Position numbers and translations under genes: made by a program. From Reichenbachiella sp. 5M10 (lineage in GTDB: Bacteria > Bacteroidota > Bacteroidia > Cytophagales > Cyclobacteriaceae): DNA of 64,000 nucleotides. The notes below the pieces were generated by a model. The model was not told the DNA's origin. It did not search any database and saw nothing but the letters and a program-made list of their open reading frames with translations. Each line of letters starts with the position of its first letter. Position 1 is the first letter of the stretch. Where the stretch lies: assembly GCF_002742335.1 (NCBI RefSeq), contig NZ_MDGR01000007.1, forward strand, positions 4,034,501 to 4,098,500, written 5' to 3'. Positions 1 to 7,138 of the stretch are shown one piece after another.

Positions 1-21
1 ATATCAACCGAGCAGATGCGC

Positions 22-63
22 AAAGAGCCGCTACCCAAGACTGATCTTAGGTAGCGGCTCTTT
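22..63. terminator. Hairpin terminator, usable on both strands
   Basis: A GC-rich stem pairs 22-35 with 50-63, with an extra AAGA/TCTT pairing inside the loop. It is followed by TTTTTG on the plus strand and by a shorter T stretch on the minus strand. It lies just past the stop codon of the last GH30 gene, so it probably ends the PUL transcript and may also serve an unseen plus-strand gene to the left. Confidence 0.8.
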
Positions 64-86
64 TTGTTTCGCAACTACTCTCGCAC

Positions 87-1562
87 TCAGTACCTCAAGG
101 TCTGAATCGCTCGCGCAGGAATACTCGCCTCAATCACTTGCGTCCCTACGAAGCACTGATAGTCTATCGCCTCGTCCGTCTCGTTCATCACTACGGTCGC
201 GTAGCTCCCATCTTCGTTGACAAAGGTGGTCGCCATGAGCGAGGTGCGACTCGCTACGGTGCTCACCCGCTTAGCCCCTGGCTTGATATACTTCGAAAAG
301 TGCCCAATATAGTAGTAGGATGGCGTATAGATCAAGTCGCCCGTTTGGCTGTCTGCATGTATCGGCGCAAAACAGAAATTACCCACGTGGTTCGGCCCTC
401 CTTTGTCATCCAGCAGAATATTCCAATCTGTCCAACCCGCTGTGCCACGATTGAAATCGTTGATCATTGACTTGCCGTATCGCTCGGCATTTGGCCAATA
501 CTGGTACTTCGCAGGATCGAATTTTTCGTTGCAGCCTTCGGTGAACATCAGCTGTTTGTCTGGGTAGGACTCCTTGACTCGTCTCAAATTCTCGAAGTTG
601 GGCTCGCTACCTGTCCATGTCTCGTACCAGTGAAACCCTATGCCCCAAGCATACTTGGCCGCTTCGGGATCGCCAAAAATGGTATTGGCTCGCTGTGTGA
701 TGAGGTCACGATTGTGATCCCATACGATGATGTTCTTGTCCCCCAGCCCTTCGCTCGCCAAGGTCGGCCCGAGGTGATTCTTCAAGAAGTCACGCTCTTG
801 CTCTGCTGTATAGATACACGATTCCCAGGTTTGAGTAGCCATGGGCTCGTTTTGTATCGTCAGGCCCCAGATCGGCACTTCTTCCGCCTCATATGCTTTG
901 ATGAACTTGGCATAATATCTCGCCCAAGCAGGAGCAAACTCAGGAAGTAGCGAGCCTCCTTGAAGCATACGTCCAGTGGTCTTCATGAATGCTGGAGGGC
1001 TCCATGGACTCACATAGGTCAGCAATGAACCTCCCGCTTCTGTAATCGCTCTTTTGATCATCGGCAGTCGGTAGGCTCGGTCATGCTCTATCGAAAAAGT
1101 CGCAAGAGCCGTGTCTCCCTCTTCGATGTAGGTGTACGATCCAGATCCAAAATCACTGCTATGAATTGTCGTACGAAGCAAACTGTACCCAATACCCTCT
1201 TGGGAATAGTACGCAGACAGCAACTCCTCCTGCTTGTCCGCTGAGAGTCCTGCGAAAACCTCCGCCGAAGCATCCGTCACTGCTCCTCCTATCCCTACCA
1301 ACTCCTGAAAGGTCTTGTCGGGATTGACAAAAACAGATATCTGTGTCTCCAAAGGTTGCTCTCCCGGACCAAAAGTCTTCGTACCGGTCCGCGTCAGTCT
1401 CAAGTCTGTACCTCGGGCCGTCGTGTAGATCGTCGCTGTACTCAGCTCTTTTATTGGTTGTATTGTTTCGGGAACTACTTCTTCTACAGGAGACTGTGGG
1501 GCACTGCAGCTCACCAGCAGCCCTAGCCCCCATGCAACGAATGCTATTTTATTCTGAATCAT
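87..1562 (-). CDS. GH30 family glycoside hydrolase, lipoprotein (first type)
   Basis: This 491-residue glycosidase belongs to the GH30 (glucosylceramidase / beta-1,6-glucanase-like) clan. A lipobox with Cys19 (LVSC) predicts a surface or periplasmic lipoprotein. The retaining-enzyme signatures are visible: TIQNEP puts the acid/base Glu at residue 239, and MFTEGC puts the nucleophile at Glu342. SPWSPPAFMKTTG around 185-197 is typical of the family. A short beta domain follows the barrel. It is the last gene of the PUL, 6 nt after the preceding GH30, and is clearly more diverged than the other two. Family members cut beta-1,6-glucans or related beta-glycosides; the exact substrate is inferred. 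The ATG gives an intact signal peptide. Confidence 0.93.
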   Translation of the reverse strand: MIQNKIAFVAWGLGLLVSCSAPQSPVEEVVPETIQPIKELSTATIYTTARGTDLRLTRTGTKTFGPGEQPLETQISVFVNPDKTFQELVGIGGAVTDASAEVFAGLSADKQEELLSAYYSQEGIGYSLLRTTIHSSDFGSGSYTYIEEGDTALATFSIEHDRAYRLPMIKRAITEAGGSLLTYVSPWSPPAFMKTTGRMLQGGSLLPEFAPAWARYYAKFIKAYEAEEVPIWGLTIQNEPMATQTWESCIYTAEQERDFLKNHLGPTLASEGLGDKNIIVWDHNRDLITQRANTIFGDPEAAKYAWGIGFHWYETWTGSEPNFENLRRVKESYPDKQLMFTEGCNEKFDPAKYQYWPNAERYGKSMINDFNRGTAGWTDWNILLDDKGGPNHVGNFCFAPIHADSQTGDLIYTPSYYYIGHFSKYIKPGAKRVSTVASRTSLMATTFVNEDGSYATVVMNETDEAIDYQCFVGTQVIEASIPARAIQTLRY

Positions 1563-1568
1563 AAATTT

Positions 1569-3002
1569 CTAATTGTCCCAAATGAAAGTCGCCGTACTCC
1601 CAGCCTCCAAGACTGCCGAGAAGGATTGTTCTCCTTGGGTGATGTTACATATTTGTTTCGTATCGGTATTGTTGATTGCCAACAACACAATTTGATTCTC
1701 TGGAGTCAAGAACGCCACATTTGGCAACTCATCGGGTGCGTTGGACGCGATGCGCTTCGCTCCTGGTCGGACGAACTTCGAGGCATGTCCAATCGAGTAG
1801 TAGCCAGCGTTGCGGGTCACCTCATCGCCATCGATGGTGATCCCTCCGAGACATTGGCTACACCCTCCGTCAGTATGTGGCTGTAGATCAGGAGCAGACG
1901 ATAGGTTCCACTCGATGACACTACGACTCCAATTGCGCGGAGCACCAATCATCAATTCACGGACATGCCATTTCAGATCTTCAGGGAAATTGCCGGGCGC
2001 GCCAAACCACTGCTCAGTGAAGTAGAGTCCCTTGTCTGGATGCGCACTATGTACATCAGACAGTGCCGCTATACTCCCACCATACATATGAAACGCCGAC
2101 CCTGCTACATACTTTCGCACCTCGGGACGATCCAAAATTGAAATCGGATAATCCGGTCGATCCGCATTGTGATCATACAAAACAATCTTGGTCTTGATCC
2201 CCTTTTCTGTGAATGCAGGTCCGAGACTCCGCTCGATGAAATTGGCCTGCTCCTCCGGCTCCATGCTCATACTCGGATTGTTGCCAGGGTGCAAGGGTTC
2301 GTTTTGGATGGTCATCGTCTCGATGGTGATTCCTTCCGCCTCCATGGCTTGAAAGTATTTAGTCAAATAAAGTGCATAGGAATCGTAATATTCTTCCTTT
2401 AGATGGCCTCCAATACTCGATCCATTGGTTTTCATCCAGACAGGAGGTGACCATGGACTTGCCATGATTTTGATATCAGGATTGATCGCCTGTATTTTTT
2501 TGAGCATAGGGATCAACAGTTCTCTCTCTCGCTCTATCGAGAAATTTTCCTGCATCAGATCCGTTTCGCCTGCTGGCAGGTCGTTGTACGAGTACACCTC
2601 TGCATCCAAGTCCGATGCGGCAATACTGATGCGTAGATACGACACGCCTATGTCATTGGTACCGACACCAAACAGCTCCTGTAGCAAATCTGACTGTGCC
2701 TGTTCGTTCATCTGACTGAGGTGATAAACACTCCCTCCCGTCAACGCAAAGCCAAACCCCTCCATCTGCTGATACATTTGTGTTGGCTCTACGAACACAT
2801 GCACATCAGCATCGAGTCGTGGTTCGCCTAGCAAATCCGAGGACTCTTCCAACTGGCGCTCTCGACTCGCATCAGTCACGTACACTTGTACGACGGGTTC
2901 TACATGAAGAGATTGTGTCTGATTATCTGAGATCTCTTGGCTGTCTTTGGCTCCACACGCCGCTAGCATCAGACCACAGCAATAGGTAAGTACTCGATTC
3001 AT
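1569..3002 (-). CDS. GH30 family glycoside hydrolase, lipoprotein (second type, copy A)
   Basis: This 477-residue GH30 enzyme has a lipobox at Cys16 (LAAC). The acid/base is Glu235 in TIQNEP and the nucleophile Glu330 in FTEQWFG. Residues 183-194 (PWSPPVWMKTNG) form the conserved strand-loop of the barrel. It is strikingly similar along its whole length to the next upstream gene, so the two are a tandem duplication. Its ATG overlaps the stop of that gene by 1 nt (TAATG), which implies translational coupling in the PUL operon. It probably attacks a beta-linked glucan brought to the cell surface by SusC/SusD. Linkage specificity cannot be read from sequence alone. Confidence 0.93.
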   Translation of the reverse strand: MNRVLTYCCGLMLAACGAKDSQEISDNQTQSLHVEPVVQVYVTDASRERQLEESSDLLGEPRLDADVHVFVEPTQMYQQMEGFGFALTGGSVYHLSQMNEQAQSDLLQELFGVGTNDIGVSYLRISIAASDLDAEVYSYNDLPAGETDLMQENFSIERERELLIPMLKKIQAINPDIKIMASPWSPPVWMKTNGSSIGGHLKEEYYDSYALYLTKYFQAMEAEGITIETMTIQNEPLHPGNNPSMSMEPEEQANFIERSLGPAFTEKGIKTKIVLYDHNADRPDYPISILDRPEVRKYVAGSAFHMYGGSIAALSDVHSAHPDKGLYFTEQWFGAPGNFPEDLKWHVRELMIGAPRNWSRSVIEWNLSSAPDLQPHTDGGCSQCLGGITIDGDEVTRNAGYYSIGHASKFVRPGAKRIASNAPDELPNVAFLTPENQIVLLAINNTDTKQICNITQGEQSFSAVLEAGSTATFIWDN

Positions 3003-4471
3003 TATTCTATCGTTTGGTTTGGATCCCAGACGAATGTCGCCACAGCCCCCGCATCCAACGAAGCAGAAAAGGACAGCTCGCCCTGAGTCATATTGAAAGT
3101 TTTGTAAGCGTCGGTATTGTTGAGGGCGAGTAGGACTATCTGCCCTTCAGGCGTTAGAAAACTCACGTTAGGAATCTCACCAGTATAATTGGACGAGATA
3201 CGTGTCGATCCTGGCACGACAAACTTCGACGCATGGGCAATCACATAGTAACCCGCTTTGCGCGACACTGTATTGCCGCTGATTTCTATCCCTCCCAAGC
3301 ATGCCGTACATCCCCCATCGGTGTGCGGCTGTAGGTTGGGCGCTGACGATAGATTCCACTCGATCACGTTGCGGCTCCAGTTGCGCGTCGCTCCAATGAT
3401 GATCTCTCGTATGTGCCACTGCAAGTCTCCTGAGAAGTTGCCTGGCGCACCGAACCACTGTTCGGTGAAATATATGTTCTTGTCCGGGTGACTATTGTGC
3501 ACCGAGGATAGGGCAGAGATATCGCCTGCATAGAGGTGAAACCCTGAACCATCGACATATTGTCGTGTTTCCTCGTCATCGAGTATCGAGATCGGATAAC
3601 TCGTCATGTCTGCATTGTGATCGTAGAGAACGACTTTCGTCGAAATATCATGTGCAGCAAAGAGAGGCCCCAAGCTGCTTTTGATGAACTCGTTTTGCTC
3701 GTCCGCAGACATCTCCATGCTCGGGTTGTTGCCGCCATGTAGGGGTTCATTTTGAACGGATATCGTCTCTATCGTGATCCCTTCTGCCTCCATAGCCTGT
3801 AGATACTTGACCAAATAAAGCGCGTACGAATCATAGTATTCGGTAAGCAACCGACCGCCTTTGGATGCGCCATTGGTTTTCATCCACACAGGAGGAGACC
3901 AAGGGGTTGCCATCAACTTGAGGTCTGGTTTGATCTCCAATATTTTTTTGAGCAGCGGGATCAAAACCGCTCGATCTGGTTCGATCGAAAACTGCAGCTG
4001 ATCCATGTCTGTTTCTCCCTGCGGGAGATCATTGTAAGAAAACACAGAAGCATCCAAATCCGACGCTCCAATGCTAATGCGCAAATATGAGATGCCAATC
4101 CCATCCCCTTCTGTTCCAAATAGCTCTTGGAGCAAGTCATCCTGTGCCGCATCACTCATTTGGCTGATGTGCTGTGCACTACCACCTGTCAGGGCAAACC
4201 CAAAACCATCGATGTCTTGGTAGCCAATCTCTGGATTAATCGTCAAGTTGATACTTGCATTGGCTACTGCCGCTTCGACTAAACCCTCTTGTTGAGCAAA
4301 CTTGACCGACTCATTGGCCTTGGTCAAATACACCATCACCTCGGGCAGGTTTGTCTCTGGAGGCTCGACTACTGGAGGAGGTGGTGCGACAGTGTCGTCA
4401 CTTTCTGCGCAATTGAGTAAACACAAACACATTCCCCACAGCACTGCTATCCATACTTTTCTATTCATCAT
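3002..4471 (-). CDS. GH30 family glycoside hydrolase, lipoprotein (second type, copy B)
   Basis: This 489-residue paralogue of the following gene has a lipobox at Cys21 (LLNC) and a proline-rich linker near residues 29-43, typical of surface-exposed lipoproteins. The catalytic pair is Glu242 (SVQNEP) and Glu337 (FTEQWFG). Two ATG codons are adjacent (MMNRK); either start keeps the signal sequence. It is separated from the upstream PKD lipoprotein gene by 111 nt containing a perfect 13-bp hairpin, so it heads the enzyme half of the PUL. The duplicated pair may split endo and exo activity, or handle side chains; that is inference. Confidence 0.93.
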   Translation of the reverse strand: MMNRKVWIAVLWGMCLCLLNCAESDDTVAPPPPVVEPPETNLPEVMVYLTKANESVKFAQQEGLVEAAVANASINLTINPEIGYQDIDGFGFALTGGSAQHISQMSDAAQDDLLQELFGTEGDGIGISYLRISIGASDLDASVFSYNDLPQGETDMDQLQFSIEPDRAVLIPLLKKILEIKPDLKLMATPWSPPVWMKTNGASKGGRLLTEYYDSYALYLVKYLQAMEAEGITIETISVQNEPLHGGNNPSMEMSADEQNEFIKSSLGPLFAAHDISTKVVLYDHNADMTSYPISILDDEETRQYVDGSGFHLYAGDISALSSVHNSHPDKNIYFTEQWFGAPGNFSGDLQWHIREIIIGATRNWSRNVIEWNLSSAPNLQPHTDGGCTACLGGIEISGNTVSRKAGYYVIAHASKFVVPGSTRISSNYTGEIPNVSFLTPEGQIVLLALNNTDAYKTFNMTQGELSFSASLDAGAVATFVWDPNQTIE

Positions 4472-4506
4472 TTGAGTTATTTGCTGAACCCTACGATTCA
4501 GGAGTG

Positions 4507-4537
4507 ATGAGCAGGTGAATCTAGTTCACCTGCTCAT
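4507..4537 (-). other. Intercistronic perfect hairpin in the PUL
   Basis: Positions 4507-4519 pair perfectly with 4525-4537 (13 bp, 5-nt loop). There is no T-run after it on the minus strand, so it is not a classic terminator. It sits between the glycan-binding lipoprotein gene and the first GH30 gene. It is a plausible mRNA stabiliser or processing site that would set different levels for the binding and enzyme parts of the operon. Confidence 0.6.
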
Positions 4538-4582
4538 GTTGTACTTATTCACTAACCGATCAAACGGCTTTCAACCTGTTTA

Positions 4583-5527
4583 TTATAATACTTCCTTGAT
4601 CTCCACATTGTCGAGGTGCATGCCCTCACCAAATGGAGAGACTTCTTCATCTGAGGCCCATCCCGAACCAGCTTTGAAAAGCAAATAGATCGAGCCATCC
4701 TCCGTCAAACTGTCTGCGGGCAGAGTAAACTCACCACTAGCATCCAACGACTGAGTGTAAGCATTCGCAGCAGTACACCCCTGTGCGATTTCCATGATGT
4801 CTCCATCAAAAGCACCTTTGAGACAATCTTCGCCTTCTCCGTAGGCTTTGAGTGCAACTTGCGACCCTGGCTTATTGATGATATCTTCTGAATCAGGTGA
4901 TTCATGTAGGAAATATACCTCGAACCACGTGCCGTCATTGCCTGTCGTACTGCTGATATTGGCAGAGAACTTATAGGTTTTGTCTGCTGTCAAGGCCACC
5001 TTCTGATACAAGATATGGTTCGAATACTGGTAAACCTTGTCCATATCATCCGTCGCGTTTTTGAACATGAAAGTCTCATCAACAAACGCCGCTTCCGTGA
5101 TGTTGTCATCAGCTGTCCACAGTGCTGCGGATGTCCATGCTGACGCATCAGACATGTCTCCACTTGCTACGAGATTGGGGCCGAACCCTGACACTTTCAC
5201 TTCTTGGGTCGCATCATCACTGCCTCCCTCATTGGTAGTTGTCAAGGTGACTGTATAGGTACCACTCTCTGTATAGGTATGCTCAGCATTGGCAGAAGTA
5301 ACAATGTCTGAATCATCTCCAAAATCCCAAGCATAGCTTTCTCCTCCTATGGACGTATTGGTCACAGAGATCATCATCGTATTCTCTTCGTTCACTTCGA
5401 GTGTGAAGCCCGCCAAAGGCGCATCCACAGTTTTGTCTTCTTTGCTATCCTCTCCGCATGAGCTGAGAATCACAGGCGCTACGAGAAGTGCCGCCAAATA
5501 ACTGTAATTTCTAAATAGTCTTTTCAT
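4583..5527 (-). CDS. PKD-domain surface glycan-binding lipoprotein (SusE/F-position)
   Basis: This 314-residue lipoprotein starts at MKRLF; an in-frame start 87 nt upstream would bury the signal sequence. The lipobox is SSC near residue 24. A PKD/Ig-like fold follows around residues 35-115, with the hallmark WDFGDDS and HTY...GTYTVTL motifs, then a C-terminal beta-sandwich region that resembles carbohydrate-binding modules. It lies directly downstream of susD, where PULs normally encode the surface glycan-binding protein, so that role is inferred from position. It has no catalytic residues that I recognise. It is separated from susD by 115 nt. Confidence 0.85.
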   Translation of the reverse strand: MKRLFRNYSYLAALLVAPVILSSCGEDSKEDKTVDAPLAGFTLEVNEENTMMISVTNTSIGGESYAWDFGDDSDIVTSANAEHTYTESGTYTVTLTTTNEGGSDDATQEVKVSGFGPNLVASGDMSDASAWTSAALWTADDNITEAAFVDETFMFKNATDDMDKVYQYSNHILYQKVALTADKTYKFSANISSTTGNDGTWFEVYFLHESPDSEDIINKPGSQVALKAYGEGEDCLKGAFDGDIMEIAQGCTAANAYTQSLDASGEFTLPADSLTEDGSIYLLFKAGSGWASDEEVSPFGEGMHLDNVEIKEVL

Positions 5528-5642
5528 AATTATAGTTGTTAAAAATTGATTTGATAAAATGTACCATGGGTCGGCAAACGGGCTTTCCCCTATGTTTTCC
5601 ATCCCGACTTTCATGCTATCAATCTGGACAGAAGTATTTTAA

Positions 5643-7127
5643 TTATTCGTTGGGTGTCAGGTTTGGATTTCTATCCAATTCTTCCTGTGGAATCGGTACG
5701 AAAATCTTGCTCTCATCCATGTTGTACTCAACTGGCTGCCCCGTACGCAAATCGATTTCCACCAGGTTATTCATCACCGATACGACCTGATCAAAGCGCA
5801 CGAGATCATCCCAGCGCTGACCTTCTTGTGCCAACTCCAACCTTCTTTCGTCCAATATCGCCTGTCTCATACTAGCTTGACTCGCCTGATCTGCGACCGT
5901 CAGATTTGGTAAGTTCACCCTCGACCGAATGCGGTTGACCTCAGTTGCTGCATCACCCAGTCGATTGAGACCTGTGAGCGCCTCTGCTTTGAGCAAAACC
6001 ACATCCCCTAGACGGAGCAAGTACAGACGGTCTGTACTCGCCCAACCATCGGCATGCTTCCACTTATAAGCGAATGGAATCGAGCTGCCCACGGCATTGC
6101 CCCAGTACTCATCCACCCAATTGACAGACTCAAACAGTACAGTCGCATCTCTACGAATCACATCGCCCTCAGCAGCATAAGCATCGATGAGGTTGTGCGA
6201 AGGCGTAGTAAATTTCCTCCAAGTATCTCCCGATATCGATGGAGGCAAATGCATCTGTGGTCCCCAAGTCGCCTCAGGTGCTCCGATATATTGCACCTCC
6301 AGGATGGACTCGGCATTGTTGTAGTGTGCCCCATCAAACAAGTCTGCATAGTCAATCAGTGTGTAATTGGCTGAACTGCTCTCCACCGCTAGGATATAAT
6401 CCAGTGCCGCTTGATAATCAGGCGTCGGACGTTGCAATGCCGCCTTGGCGGCTAAGGCATTGGCAGCACCAGCAGTCGCTCGTGCCTTGTTGACACTCGC
6501 ATCTGAGCCATAGGTGTCTGGCAGCATTGAGATCGCCATTGTGAGATCTGACAAGATTTGGTCGTAGACTTCATCCTCTGTAGACTTCTCCGGACGAATG
6601 ACATCAGGGTCCGTAGATTTGACAAATTCCGTCACCAGCGGTACCTGTCCCCAAGTCGTCACTAGTGTATAATAATGATATGCACGTAAGAAATACGCCT
6701 CCCCGAGTATCTGCTCTCTGCGCTCCTCTGTCAGCTGTGGGTCTTCTACCAAAGGTGCTCTTTCGAGTACCACATTTGCTTTCGCAATGGCATTGTAGAT
6801 GTTGGACCAGTTGGTCAACAGACGTGAGTTAGTAGGCGTCACCGTCAACCAGTCCAATTGAAAAATCTCTGGGTTGTCTCCTCCTGCGTAATGATTGTCG
6901 GAGCGCACATCTTGAAACAAGATCTTGTCCCAAGCATAATAATCTGAAGACTGAAAGGACTCGTATGCGCCAACCAAAGCTGCCTCGATCTGGCCAGCAT
7001 TGTCATAGCCTACTTCGGTCGTCTCTTGAGAGATCGGCTCCAAGTCCAAAAAATCATCACAGGCCACCAAGCACAGACCAAGTGCCATGCTTAGGGCTAT
7101 ATTTATCTTTACATTTATTTTTTTCAT
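5643..7127 (-). CDS. susD: SusD/RagB-like nutrient-binding outer-membrane lipoprotein
   Basis: This 494-residue SusD homologue forms the lid over the SusC pore and binds the oligosaccharide at the cell surface. The lipobox is LVAC with Cys23, followed by the typical acidic start DDFLDLEP. The N-terminal TPR-like half contains the conserved AYFLRAYHYYTLV-type segment near residue 145. The C-terminus has the family pattern ILDERRLELAQEGQRWDDLVR, about residues 425-445, and ends FVPIPQEELDRNPNLTPNE. It lies 11 nt after susC, as usual. Together with susC this defines a PUL. Confidence 0.96.
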   Translation of the reverse strand: MKKINVKINIALSMALGLCLVACDDFLDLEPISQETTEVGYDNAGQIEAALVGAYESFQSSDYYAWDKILFQDVRSDNHYAGGDNPEIFQLDWLTVTPTNSRLLTNWSNIYNAIAKANVVLERAPLVEDPQLTEERREQILGEAYFLRAYHYYTLVTTWGQVPLVTEFVKSTDPDVIRPEKSTEDEVYDQILSDLTMAISMLPDTYGSDASVNKARATAGAANALAAKAALQRPTPDYQAALDYILAVESSSANYTLIDYADLFDGAHYNNAESILEVQYIGAPEATWGPQMHLPPSISGDTWRKFTTPSHNLIDAYAAEGDVIRRDATVLFESVNWVDEYWGNAVGSSIPFAYKWKHADGWASTDRLYLLRLGDVVLLKAEALTGLNRLGDAATEVNRIRSRVNLPNLTVADQASQASMRQAILDERRLELAQEGQRWDDLVRFDQVVSVMNNLVEIDLRTGQPVEYNMDESKIFVPIPQEELDRNPNLTPNE

Positions 7128-7138
7128 GGGTAGCGATT

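Noticed and set aside
5528-5614. Longer N-terminus of the PKD lipoprotein
   Set aside because: The added 29 residues are polar and would place the lipoprotein signal internally; MKRLF at 5527 gives a normal signal peptide.
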